Below are positions 11,482 to 21,710 of a stretch of DNA of 64,000 nucleotides, one piece after another. Within the stretch, counting starts at the first letter, position 1, and each line of letters starts with the position of its first letter. The notes beneath the pieces are model-generated. The model was not told the origin of the DNA. It saw only the letters and a program-made list of their open reading frames with translations, and did no database searches. A program made the translations under genes and the position numbers. This stretch comes from Sepiola atlantica (Eukaryota; Mollusca; Cephalopoda; Sepiida; Sepiolidae), in assembly GCA_963556195.1 (NCBI GenBank), contig OY744525.1, positions 75,841,844 to 75,905,843 on the forward strand, read 5' to 3'.

Positions 11482-11601
11482 ATGGCAAGTAAGCTACAAA
11501 GAGGCGTCCATGTTTCATTCCCACAGGAAATCATCAGGCACCATTTAGCCTGATTATTTCTTGCGGGAATACAAGATGGACGCCTCTGTGTAGCTTACTT
11601 A

Positions 11602-11605
<4 letters not shown>
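11482..11605. repeat. Fold-back (hairpin) element, arms of about 58 nt
   Basis: ATGGCAAGTAAGCTAC at the left is answered by GTAGCTTACTTACCAT at the right. The arms continue through GAGGCGTCCAT/ATGGACGCCTC, CCACAGGAAAT/ATTTCTTGCGGG and ATCAGGC/GCCTGAT around a short loop. TA runs lie on both sides. RNA from either strand would form a long imperfect hairpin. Confidence 0.85.
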
Positions 11606-11647
<42 letters not shown>

Positions 11648-12460
11648 GTATGTATTAATTCGTTTCATACAACCTAATTAGTCCTTTTTGCTATATTACA
11701 ACTAGAATAAATTTCTCGACTGAAAATAATAGAAAATTGAAGCTGTAGGTTTTATTTAGTAAATTAATTTGCACATTAAAATAAAAACACGTTCATATAT
11801 TTGAAATCTTAGAAGCAAGACATTTTTTGAATAAAAATAAATATTTGTACAATGCTCATTAAATCCTTATGCAAGTACCATATTATTGAGACAGGATGAA
11901 AAATAATTACTGTGCTTTTTTTTCTTCTTCAAATTAGAAAAATAACACATATTAATTTATTTGTAAGAAATAAATATATTGGTTAGAGGGGTGGGGAGGA
12001 GTGGGAGCAATGAAAATTATTATCAGGTCAATTAGAAATGTATGTTTTTTGTTTATGTTTCGAATAGTGTGATGTCATGCTAAACCTGGTCCTTTCAGAA
12101 GTTTCTAGTATAATTGAGGTACTGAATCTATATTTAGTCAGACATCCCAAACCGAGACGGTTCTAGCCTGCCAGAACACTCCTAGTTAGAGATGTATTTG
12201 TCGTAATTTTTATTAAAATGTCTCAAAATGTCCTGAAGATAAAGAAGGAAATACAGAAAATATAAAAATTGCCTATGAATCCTGGTTTGGTCATAACAAA
12301 TAATTACTTTCCATTGTCTAAAAAAAAAAAAAAATGGTGACGAAAGGCAATATAATATTTTCAATTCTATTCAGCGCAAACCAATGGAATAAGGGAGATA
12401 ACTTTTACAATAATCATTCCATTGTTTATTACTTCCCTTGACTTGATAATTCTTGTATTT
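11606..12460. other. AT-rich spacer, TA microsatellite at the left
   Basis: A (TA)n tract at 11605-11635 is followed by AT-rich unique sequence. One AAGGGAGATAACT motif lies at 12391-12403. No gene is recognised. Confidence 0.4.
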
Positions 12461-12660
12461 CTGTAACGACCGAGGTCAGTCCTTGGTATCATTCTGACAA
12501 ACAAAGGGCTGACTTGAACCACTAGATACTTCTTTGTCGAAATGTGGTATGGCTCGCCTGAGTCATGGGAGGTGCATCTTCCCAGGCATTACATCCTCCT
12601 TTGAGAGTGGCTGTTGGTTTGTTGCCGATCGCCGGAAGTGGAAGACAAACAAAAAAAACT
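12461..12660 (+). mobile_element. Third copy of the SINE-like repeat, opposite orientation
   Basis: The reverse complement of this stretch shares CGGCAACAAAC, AATGCCTGGGAAG, GCACCTCCCATGACTC and CAGAATGATACC with the copies at 7530-7760 and 30850-31060. It is more diverged and contains an unaligned middle stretch. Confidence 0.45.
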
Positions 12661-12684
12661 TGAATTCTTCTTAAGAAATATTTG

Positions 12685-12685
<1 letters not shown>

Positions 12686-12743
<58 letters not shown>
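12686..12743. repeat. TA dinucleotide microsatellite
   Basis: About 28 uninterrupted TA units. Confidence 0.95.
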
Positions 12744-12745
<2 letters not shown>

Positions 12746-13575
12746 CACGTATGGACTGAAAAAGTTATTTAAAATTCTATAGTTCCATTTTCTGTCAAAG
12801 ATTCCATTTAAACTTATATGTAATTTGCGATGGAGAATTTTAATAAATGTTTAACATTTATTTACCATTATTTATATGCATGCGTTTATGTGTGCACATA
12901 TATATAAATTATGTTGTTTATTTTATTCTAGTATATATATATAACATAAAAATCAACTTCTCAAAAACAACCAGTTGAAAAATAACATAAGATTTATTTT
13001 GTCACTTTGAATTTATTGCTCAAATATCTACCATATATATACTAGAAGAATATCTGTCCCTGTACGATAAAATTAATTCCCCAAACAGAACAGTTTTGCA
13101 CCACTGTTATGTCACGTTACAAAGAGATTAAAATCAAAATATAATGCTATTGAAACTTTTTTTAAAGCTATTATTGCAATTTTGATAAAAAAAAACATGA
13201 CATGTCTAAAATTTAAAGCTTAAGTTTAAGGATTCTTTAAGAAACTAAAATTAAGGGAATCTTGCTTTATAATAACTATGGATAAAATTTAATGCAATAT
13301 TTCAATTTTAAAATGAGAGGCTGTACTCATATTCTGCCCGCTAAAAATTCTTTAAAATACTCAAAGGAAACTAAATTTTAGGTAATATTTATTGATGTCT
13401 AATACCTATTGTTAAAATTTAATGAGAAGAGATATTGAAATTTTCATGTAAGACTTCTATCCCTTCTTTGACCCCTTTGCATCAAACAAAATTAAACCAA
13501 ATATAGCCCACATTATACACCTTTTCAAAATTAATAATGATTGGTTGATTAATTTAGTAGTGAATCTTGTATATA
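12744..13575. other. AT-rich spacer without recognisable genes
   Basis: No recognised coding or repeat family. Short TA runs only. Confidence 0.4.
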
Positions 13576-13735
13576 CAAATATATAAACATGTACCCATAT
13601 AAAAGTTTAGGGTTCAAATCGTTCGACCGGCGATACAGTTACCTAAGCAACACTGATGGTTGTTAGTGAATATGAATCATATATTTCTGAGGATAATAAA
13701 TATTTATTTATAAAAAATAATTTTTAAAACTCCGT
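13576..13735 (+). mobile_element. tRNA-derived SINE, 5'-truncated copy
   Basis: Contains a B-box-like GGGTTCAAATCGTTCGACC, then ACACTGATG and ATGAATCATATATTTCT. These are shared in the same order with 13877-14025, so the two are copies of one SINE family. The A-box half is missing. Confidence 0.65.
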
Positions 13736-13876
13736 TCAAGTCGAGCTTTTTCAGAGAAATATGAAAAGTTCTTAATTAAACAATATTGCAAAAGTTATCT
13801 CCCTTGGCAGATCAAACACTTTCTGAGACTTCCTATGTTTGTAAATAAAATATAGGGTTTTTCCACTCACATTTAA

Positions 13877-14025
13877 TATGGCCGTATGGTTAAAAATGTT
13901 GGATTGGAGTTACTTGGGTGCAGGGTTCAAATCGTTTAACTGCGGTAGTTAGATAAGCCACACTGATGAACATAAATCATATATTTCTTTAGATAATGAA
14001 TGTTTTTATAAAAAGAAATTATATA
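13877..14025 (+). mobile_element. tRNA-derived SINE
   Basis: An A-box-like TGGCCGTATGGTTAA lies about 50 bp ahead of a B-box-like GGGTTCAAATCG. The shared family tail follows (ACACTGATGAA, ATAAATCATATATTTCT, and an A/T-rich end). Spacing and motif order fit a pol III-transcribed retroposon. Confidence 0.75.
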
Positions 14026-14297
14026 TATATGAATTTTGGAGTCTTGAATCGCTTTTTATAAAACAGTTTTAGGGTTCTTTGGGTTATATCTTTAAACATT
14101 TTTTCTGGAGTCTTGAATCTTTGTAATATCCAATATATATATACTGGCTGTAAATTAGCGATAGTGCGTAACTTTTTGTAAAAGAATAAAGCACTCTAAG
14201 TATTCGATATTGAGTTCTGTTTGACAGCTTGCTAACATGCCCACTGAATTTGGCATTTAGACGTCAATTTACTCTCCCATTTCCACGGCAATGCATG

Positions 14298-14470
14298 TTG
14301 GCCGCAATGGTTAACGTTTCAACTGCTGAGTCAAGAATGACTTTCGTATTGGAGTTCAAATCGTGCGACCACAGGGATTCTCTCCTACCATACTAATGAT
14401 TACAGTTTTGGCATGAAATACATGTGTATATAGGTATATTTGAAAGCAATCTTTATTTATAAATAATTGT
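14298..14470 (+). mobile_element. tRNA-derived SINE inside the 2.47-kb transposon
   Basis: TGGCCGCAATGGTTAACG (A-box-like) and GGAGTTCAAATCGTGCGACC (B-box-like) lie about 50 bp apart, followed by an ATTTATAAATAAT tail shared with the neighbouring SINE copies. Confidence 0.7.
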
Positions 14471-15039
14471 TTATATATATATATATATAATTAAAAAGCA
14501 CTTATGTTAACACTTTATTGCAGTTTCACGGTAAATCCCACACGTCTGAATACATTTTAATTCAAGCTCAACCTAGCACAAATTTAATTTTAACATTAAA
14601 TTATACCAACGCCTATTTTTCAAATTTATTTGGCATGACGTTCGCTCATAAAGTTCGCCTCACTTACTGTTAAGAATATCGTTAAACTTGTGATCAAATT
14701 TGAAATGCACTGATAAAGACTTAAACTTTTGTTTGTTTTTTTTTTGTTTAAAATTATATTGCAATTAATTACAGGGTGGTTTGTTTTACCATTCAAACAT
14801 GAAATAAAAAAAAAAAAGAATCATACACATTTATGTTTAAAATTTGTTTTTCTAAATCATTAACAATTGAAATGTCACAGACGAAGAGTTATACTTGTTT
14901 GTGTTTAAAGTTATATCGCGATTCAGAATATGGTTTGGTTTATGTCATATCAATCGTCTATGGGTTATTTAATGCTGAATAAAGTTGTTAAATATAATTT
15001 GATAGCTAGGATAATTATTTTATATTCCTAGAATACATT

Positions 15040-15155
15040 GCTCTCAGAATACATTGATCATAGAAAACATTGCAGTAAATAAAACATTGCAGTAAATAAA
15101 ACATAGCAGTAAATAAAACTGCAGTAAAAAAAAACATTGTAGTAAATAAAACTTA
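15040..15155. repeat. Short tandem repeat, unit about 17-18 bp
   Basis: Successive variants of ACATTGCAGTAAATAAA, with at least five copies, some diverged or shortened. Confidence 0.75.
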
Positions 15156-15802
15156 GTTAAGTTCAAAATGAGTATCATTCTTCTTTTTTACAACTCAATA
15201 AAAATTTATAGAGCACTCTATCTTTAAACAAAATACTTCTAACTCACTACTAAAATCTCTTCCTTTCTATTTAATGCTAGATGAATATTAAATGCACGTG
15301 TGCCAAAGTGAACCAGTACGAAACAATGGCTTGTCCAAAGCTCACATCAAATCATTGTAAGTGTGATTTACGGGTTAAAGGGAGATAATTCATTCCATAA
15401 AAGGCGACCACGATCAAGTTGATGATTTATATTTCCGGCTTGATCCCATTGACTTGTTAATACTCTATCAAATAAATTACACACACGCACAACATATGCG
15501 CGAGATGATAATGCATATTTCTGTCTGTGTTTTTACAGGTTTTTATTTATGAATAAATGTAAAATTCAATCATTCATTATAAGTATGATTCAAAAGAAAT
15601 TTAACTAATGGACATCTTTTTCTTTTGCGTTAGTTCAGAGCTACGATGTGGTCGGCAAACTAATGGGCATATATTGATGTAATTCTATTTATGGACATTC
15701 AATTTACAAAGTAAAAAAAAAAGTCTCTATTAAAAATTTAATAAATTTTTTTTACATCTCTTTTGGAAAAATAGTTAATTTATCTTTATTCTGAATAATA
15801 TA

Positions 15803-16364
15803 TAGGGTGTTTTGAAAATCCATGGCATAACTTCGGGATTATGTTCTATATATTTGTATATAGGTCTGGAAATGCTTGGTTTTCTAGTTATCGGCCATTT
15901 AAACAAATACTGATTAACATTCTTTATTGTAAACATCTAACACATGCAATGTGCAAGATAGTGCACTGTTATTTCTGAATAAGGAATAGATAAACACTAT
16001 CCCTGTGAGAGGATCACAGATAAAATAAACCTGAGCCTGATTTTGTCACACATCAACAAAACCATGAAAAAATGACACCAAACAAGTATAAAAGCCTAGA
16101 AGAAAGATTTGAGTGTCATGACCGACAGATGTTCATTTGATAACCAACATGGAGGACTCGGTTGTCTTTTTGTGAATGTTGGCCATTCTTATTTCAGTTA
16201 ACAGAATACAACAAACCAAATACAGGTAAATAATATAAGAAATAGACCATAAAGGAAATTATACTAGTAATAAAGTGTTATTAAAGCAGAAAGGTGCAAG
16301 AGAGCTCGTTTACATATATAGAACATAATCCCGAAGTTATGCCATCGATTTTCCAAACATCCTG
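15803..16364. mobile_element. MITE of 562 bp with 50-bp TIRs
   Basis: The left end reads TAGGGTGTTTTGAAAATCCA then TGGCATAACTTCGGGATTAT. The right end is its inverted copy (ATAATCCCGAAGTTATGCCA, TCGATTTTCCAAACATCCTG). TA stands at both borders. Internal sequence has no open frame of note. The CAGGGTGTTT-like terminus is typical of mariner-group ends. Confidence 0.9.
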
Positions 16365-16424
16365 TATATAGTCATTTACGAACAGCTGTTTCGCTGTAGC
16401 AAGACTCTTCAATGTAGCTAAACA

Positions 16425-16505
16425 AACAAGTGCTGCAAACTGAGATTTGAAACCCGATCACTTTGCAAAACAGTCGGGGCCTCTTGCCTGTATGCTATTG
16501 ACCAT
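16425..16505 (-). mobile_element. tRNA-like SINE remnant
   Basis: On the minus strand, GGCCCCGACTGTTTTGCAAA is followed by GATCGGGTTTCAAATCTCAG, a B-box-like segment. Only the head region is discernible. Confidence 0.45.
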
Positions 16506-16624
16506 CAACACAGGAAGTGAAATTTTATAATGGTTTGTTATGTTTGCCTATCGAATCCCAAGAGTGCTTTATTGTTTTACAAAGAGTTATGCACTATCGC
16601 TAATTGACAGCCAGTAATATCGTT

Positions 16625-17410
16625 TTTGACTAACAATAGTCACATTACATTTTCAGTAGTCATTTTTTATTTCATAAAATTCAATTTTTTTAGTGGTGGG
16701 GCCGAGGGTGAGGGATAGTGTAAGTAAAGTGACATTATTTGAAACACATTTCTGTAAATTCATAGTCTTTAACCTTTTCGAGGCACACCTGGCAGGCATT
16801 TACAGAAAATCAATGAGAACCTCTGAGCACTCCTTCTCCAGTCCCCGAACTTCTTATTAATATTTCTATTCTTATTTTTTTTTATATATAATATTCAAGT
16901 TATAAATAACATAAAATAAAGTAAAATGTTGTATTTTCATTTTATGGATATCAATTTTGAAATATAAAATTTTCGCTCTTTACTTCTCTATAGACAAGTG
17001 AATCTTTTTGTGGCTCTAAACAGCCAAAAGTTTTAGGTTTCATGACGTTTTTTTTTTTTTTTTTTAATTACAACAACGGTGTGGAGTCGTGTTTGAAATT
17101 TTCGTTCCACAAAGAAGCAAATATCTACTGGAGACTTCTCCACTTACAGTCATTTTATAAATGTTAGTGGTTTGGCTTCAGGCTAGCGACCTGTCCCTGT
17201 AAAACATTTTCGCTACAAAAACAGTCAAAATTATGCCGAATTCAAATTTTTATGAATGCAATGGATCACTTTGACTGCCTCATTTGTCTCAGGACATGGG
17301 AGTGTCTAAGTATAAGATATCAAGCAGAGATGCATTCCTCCCCAACAAAAATGTATACGTTTGCTTAAAATTAAATTTACTTATCCAAGTAACCTGGGTA
17401 ATGTAGTTTC
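16625..17410. other. AT-rich spacer without recognisable genes
   Basis: No coding motif seen. Poly-T tract near 17050. Confidence 0.4.
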
Positions 17411-17413
17411 AGG

Positions 17414-17529
17414 ATAGATATGGCTATATGGGTCTATTTTCAATAGATATGGCTATATGGGTCTATTTTCAATAGATATGGCTATATGGGTCTATTTTCA
17501 ATAGATATGGCTATATGGGTCTATTTTCA
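17414..17529. repeat. 29-bp tandem repeat, four copies
   Basis: Four near-identical units of ATAGATATGGCTATATGGGT plus CTATTTTCA in direct order. The near-perfect identity indicates a recent expansion. Confidence 0.95.
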
Positions 17530-17979
17530 AAACATTACATGAAGCTTTTGAACAAACACATTTTTCTAACACATTCCAGAGAATAATTATTTCAGCTTAA
17601 TGGCCTTTTTAAAGTCTGGAGATAAAACTAAATTTCACACTGCCTCACTTTTAGTTTTAAGCATCACATAATCCAGAAGTAAAAGAGGGCAAAGAAAGTC
17701 GGGATAGGTGTGAAGGCGTAGACTTGGGACAGATAGGAAGGTAGTAAACTGCCCACAGCTTGAAAGAAGCCTAGGTGGAGGGTTGTACCCAACTGTAGCT
17801 ATTAACTGTTGTAAAAAGGATTTGGGATACATACGTGGAATTGATTAGAAAATATTTGTATGAAAAGGGTTTTTATAAGAAAAGGAAAAAAGGATTAAAG
17901 AGGATGCAAATTCTGTGGGTGGCTGACCACCTTCCTCTCTCTAAAATACATTAAGCTCTTCAGTCGGAAATATGATGAA

Positions 17980-18520
17980 TTGAAAAATTCAGGCATTCAA
18001 CTCTGAGGCACTATCAGAACGAAAAACGGATAACAGACAATCTGATGCCATCAGAACGCCGGAGCTTGTCAGTGAAGTTGATGTCATGTCACCCTACTTA
18101 TTCGATGAGGGCTTCCGGCTGAACATCGTCGGCGACATCCACATTTGAGCGAGGTAGTGAAACCATGGATCAACCGGGTAACTTCAGGTAGACCATACAT
18201 GTGGCAGAGTATCAGCGTCCTGCCATATCAGTTAAAAGATCCAGAAATGGCGATCAGAGAACTCTGTCGACCATACTTCACCTGACATCTGACCTCCAAG
18301 CTAATATGACTGCAAACCCGTTGACTTCGTTGTGTGAGGCGTGGTTGAATGTAGACACAAACAGCTGCAACACAAAAGACAAGCTAAAAGACAGGATCAC
18401 CGGAAATTTGAGGGGGGGGGGCGAGTCGGGAGAGGGTGACGAAGACCTACGGCCGGTTCTAAGCCAAGCCAAAGGCAGGTTCATTGAGTGAAAAGTCATG
18501 ATTACAAACTGACCCATGAA
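17980..18520 (+). other. GC-richer segment with a 96-codon frame of unknown origin
   Basis: Base composition differs from the AT-rich neighbours, and the frame at 18201-18491 stays open for 96 codons, ending SQAKGRFIE. I do not recognise a domain. There is no splice-site pair or start context that would make it a convincing exon, and a G run at 18412-18421 sits inside it. It may be a remnant of a retroelement or an isolated exon. Confidence 0.3.
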
Positions 18521-18641
18521 TAAATAAAAAAAATTTAAATGAAACCATTGTGTTAGACAGTAATCTTGCGAACAAATATCATTCGTACCCTCTATATGTG
18601 TGGGTGATCGTGTGAGATTTTAATATATGCATGAAACTGTC

Positions 18642-18677
<36 letters not shown>
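18642..18677. repeat. GA microsatellite
   Basis: About 17 uninterrupted GA units. Confidence 0.95.
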
Positions 18678-18683
<6 letters not shown>

Positions 18684-18714
18684 TGCAAAAAGAAACTTTT
18701 TGTTTTGAATGCAG

Positions 18715-18785
18715 CTAGTCTGCAGAAGCAAAACGCAGACATAGTATTTGATAACAAGTAACGGAAGAGTTATCCCCCTTACACG
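18715..18785. repeat. Dispersed 65-bp repeat, inverted relative to 23938-24002
   Basis: CAGAAGCAAAACGCAGAC and GAGTTATCCCCCTTACAC are answered on the other strand at 23938-24002 by GTGTAAGGGGGATAACTCTT and TTTGCTTCTGC. Confidence 0.6.
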
Positions 18786-19247
18786 TTCGATTGTGACACT
18801 GTATTTTCTTGTTTGATAAAATGTTTAATGTTTTTACATCGGACTTTTTTTCAATTAATTAGATTTATCTGATATTTAAATCTAGGCATCTATATATCTC
18901 TATATATAAATAAAACGTATTTGTCGGTTTTTCTGCAGTAAAAATCTAACTGTGTCGTAAATTTAGTTTTTTAAATTATTCTTGTCGATAAACCTCCAAT
19001 GCGAGGAGACATAAAGAAGGTATGTTGCATATTTAGAAATCCCATTAATTATTTGAATATCTCAATTAAGCCACCACTCATTCTTCTGTCTAGTAAAATG
19101 GTTAAAACTAAAGACTTCAACTTATTTTCATAATTGATATCCATAATTTTTTTTATTAGTTTTCTTTGTATGCATTCTAATTTTAATATTATATTCCAAT
19201 GTAATCCCTACTATGTGTGTGGATGTGTCTTCTTATAAATGAGTCTC

Positions 19248-19249
<2 letters not shown>

Positions 19250-19286
<37 letters not shown>

Positions 19287-19795
19287 CGTATACATGACTT
19301 GTTGGGTGACAACCATTATCACCATTTTTTCTACTTTGATTTTATTCAAAAATTCATAAACTGCGACATCTTTTAAGACATTCTTCTTTCCATAAATACA
19401 AAGTTGTGTTCCTTCAATCTTATTATTACTATTATTGTTATTATATAGACTTATTGTTATTCTTATATAGAAGTAAAGGGATTTATTATTTTGCCATTTA
19501 ATTTACATAGGTGTTTGTGGTGTATACATGTATGTAAATTACATGACAACGCTGAAAAGAGCATCATTCTTTCTCTAAATGCTCACAGAGATATTAAAAA
19601 CTATAATAGAATGGTTGAATCAACATAGAGTGAGAGGACAAGAGAAATATATAGCTAAAAAATGGATGACTTTTTCAGTTAATTATAAATTATGGTTAAT
19701 TAAAACAGAACTTAAAAAAAAAAGAACTAAAGTATATTTTAGCATGTATTTTATGTTATTAAAGTATATAGAAAAAAACCTTTAAGAAACAAAAG
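19250..19795 (+). repeat. Dispersed repeat of about 0.5 kb, intact relative of the host repeat at 41938-44135
   Basis: Shares with 41938-42105 and 43827-44135, in the same order: AATTCATAAACTG(C/T)GACATC, AAGACATTCTTCT, TTTGCCAT(T/C)TAATTTA, TCTTTCTCTAAATGCT, AATGGTTGAATCAAC and CAGTTAATTATAAATTA. Here the two halves are continuous, separated only by a TTATTATTA tract. The frame at 19579-19785 is a by-product. Family unknown. Confidence 0.75.
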
Positions 19796-19805
19796 TTAAT
19801 AAACT

Positions 19806-19807
<2 letters not shown>

Positions 19808-19867
<60 letters not shown>
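19808..19867. repeat. TA microsatellite
   Basis: About 28 uninterrupted TA units. Confidence 0.95.
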
Positions 19868-19869
<2 letters not shown>

Positions 19870-19902
19870 CAATAATGATAGATTTGGCTCATCTGAATAT
19901 TT

Positions 19903-20045
19903 TACTGCAGTTTCATGATTTATTTATTCTTCAGAACTGCATTATATGCCTGAGCGATGCTTATACATTTCAAATAAAATATATTAATACACTTCTGAAG
20001 AATGGATAAACCCTGAAACTGCAGTAAAGTGATTAGATAAGTAAA
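19903..20045. repeat. Fold-back element with ACTGCAGTTTCA arms
   Basis: TTTACTGCAGTTTCATGATT and TTATTCTTCAGAA on the left are complementary to TTCTGAAGAATGGATAAACC and CTGAAACTGCAGTAAA on the right. The loop is about 70 nt. Confidence 0.75.
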
Positions 20046-20745
20046 ATCGATTACCATGTCTAATAATGATATATCTGTATGTTCGTTTGTACTATGTTAT
20101 CACCTTCAACACCCAGTTTTAAAAAATTAGACCCTATAATCAATGAAGATAAAATTGAACAAATTAATTGAAATATACCTGATGTTGCTCGTTGCTAAAA
20201 CTTTATATACTTTCAATTTCAAAATGAATTGTTCCAAAATCAAGTAAAACATCACGTGTCATCACCGTTTACATAAAAGTGACATTTGGTTTAATTATTC
20301 AAAGAATATCCAGCTGACAAATATTTTTTATAGTAAGAAAGAGACTATTTATTTTTTAAAGATTTGAATTGTTGCAATAAAGTAATTAGTTAAAAAATGA
20401 ACACTTTTGTATTATTTATTTAAAAACATAATTATCTGACAAATATTTTTATAGTAAGAAGAAAGAGAAGCTGAAATTTCCATGGTGTCTTTATAGTTAA
20501 TTATTATTATTACAACGCCATCTCTGATAGAAGTGTGTCATAGGTATCAGACAAGATGATGAGACCGAAAGAGACAAGAGTTATCTGATCATATGTATTT
20601 ATTTATTATTAGATATTAATATTTTAAATCTTATTTTACATTGTTTTTATTATTATTCAATCACTAATAGACACTTATGTTTTTTATTTTAGAATTTTTA
20701 TTTGTTTAACTTTAGTTTTATGTATAATTAATTGTGGGTGCTGTT
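20046..20745. other. AT-rich spacer containing a dispersed repeat shared with 26285-26460
   Basis: 20085-20250 and 26285-26460 share GTTCGT, TTATCACCT and AAAATGAATTGTTCCAAAATC in order. No coding sequence is seen. Confidence 0.5.
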
Positions 20746-20747
20746 AT

Positions 20748-20930
20748 AGATGACGCGCCTGTTTTTTTTTGGGGGGGGTGTAAAATTTGGTCAATGTTTT
20801 TATAAGATAAAAGAAAAAAAAAATGATATTATTTCGTCAGCGCTCGAGAATTTCCGCGACATGCCCGATTGTTGTCGACACAAAGTCACGGAAATCAGTT
20901 GCGTCAGTTATAACAGTACCTAATTGTGAA
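20748..20930. promoter_or_regulatory. CpG-dense island in AT-rich DNA (speculative regulatory element)
   Basis: Around 20835-20910 CpG occurs repeatedly (TTTCGTCAGCGCTCGAGAAT, TTCCGCGACATGCCCGAT, TTGTCGACAC), unlike the flanking kilobases. A G run precedes it. No initiator, TATA box or adjacent gene can be pinned down. Confidence 0.25.
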
Positions 20931-21600
20931 TTATTTGTTCACTAATAGGTAATTGCTTTTTGTTGTTTTATATATAATATTCATTGTTAATTATTTGGAC
21001 AATTGTTTTTTTCCCCTACATTTTTTTTATTAATTTATTTTATTTTTTTAAATTATTATTACTTAATCTGGGCTTAAATGACAAAGCAAGTATTTATTTA
21101 TATGTCTCCATTTAACTATAAATTCTTGTTTTTAGTTTCATAAATTAATTTTTTTTTTTAATTTATGATTTGATATTTTTAGATAAAAAGAAAAAAATAC
21201 AATTTTTTTCAAACTAAGACTTTCACATAGAAATAAAAATTAATCTAAAGGAAGTTATTTGTTTTAGATATAACCTTCCAAATTAATGAATGAAACATAC
21301 AAACCTTATAGAAAACCAAACAACATCACATTATATATTAACAAACAATCTAACAATCCACCTGCAGTTTTCAAACAAATGTCTAGATCAATAGACCATA
21401 GACTAGCCACTAATTCCAGCAATATAAATATATTCAATCAACACAAAAATATAAAACAGCTTTAAAAAATGGCAGATATAATGATCAATTAACATTTAAT
21501 AAGAATGATAATAGAAAACGAAATATGATCCGATAACTCATCCTCCAAACTTTGTGATAAATCTTTGTTTACAATTTTACTAGCAATGTAACACTATTTG
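20931..21600. other. AT-rich spacer without recognisable genes
   Basis: Long A/T tracts and no conserved frame. Confidence 0.4.
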
Positions 21601-21604
21601 TACA

Positions 21605-21710
21605 ATTTCTCTAACCGTTTAGCTCATTAGTTAAGCAGTCTAAGTGTTAGGTGGTCCCTCTTATGAAGCACAGGTCCAAATCCGGTCTGATTCTCACTTT
21701 TTTCACTTTG
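21605..21710 (+). mobile_element. tRNA-like SINE remnant
   Basis: TAGCTCATTAGTTAAGCAG (A-box-like) and CAGGTCCAAATCCGGTC (B-box-like) occur in tRNA order about 50 bp apart. No stable cloverleaf is evident, and the 62-codon frame over it is incidental. Confidence 0.45.

Larger units (their letters stand above)
14144..16614. mobile_element. Nonautonomous DNA transposon, 2.47 kb, TIRs of about 60-70 bp, TA flanks
   Basis: The left end begins CTGGCTGTAAATTAGCGATA and the right end closes with the reverse complement (TATCGCTAATTGACAGCCAG). The similarity continues through GCACTATCGC, AAAGAGTTATG and AGAGTGCTTTATT for at least 58 bp. Both ends are bordered by TA, the target of Tc1/mariner-like elements. 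No transposase frame is visible inside. It carries two tRNA-like SINEs (14298-14470 plus, about 16425-16505 minus) and a second complete TIR element (15803-16364), so it is older than those. Confidence 0.85.

Noticed and set aside
18201..18491. 96-codon frame as a gene
   Set aside because: No motif, no splice context, and interrupted in character by a poly-G run; kept only as an unexplained GC-richer patch.
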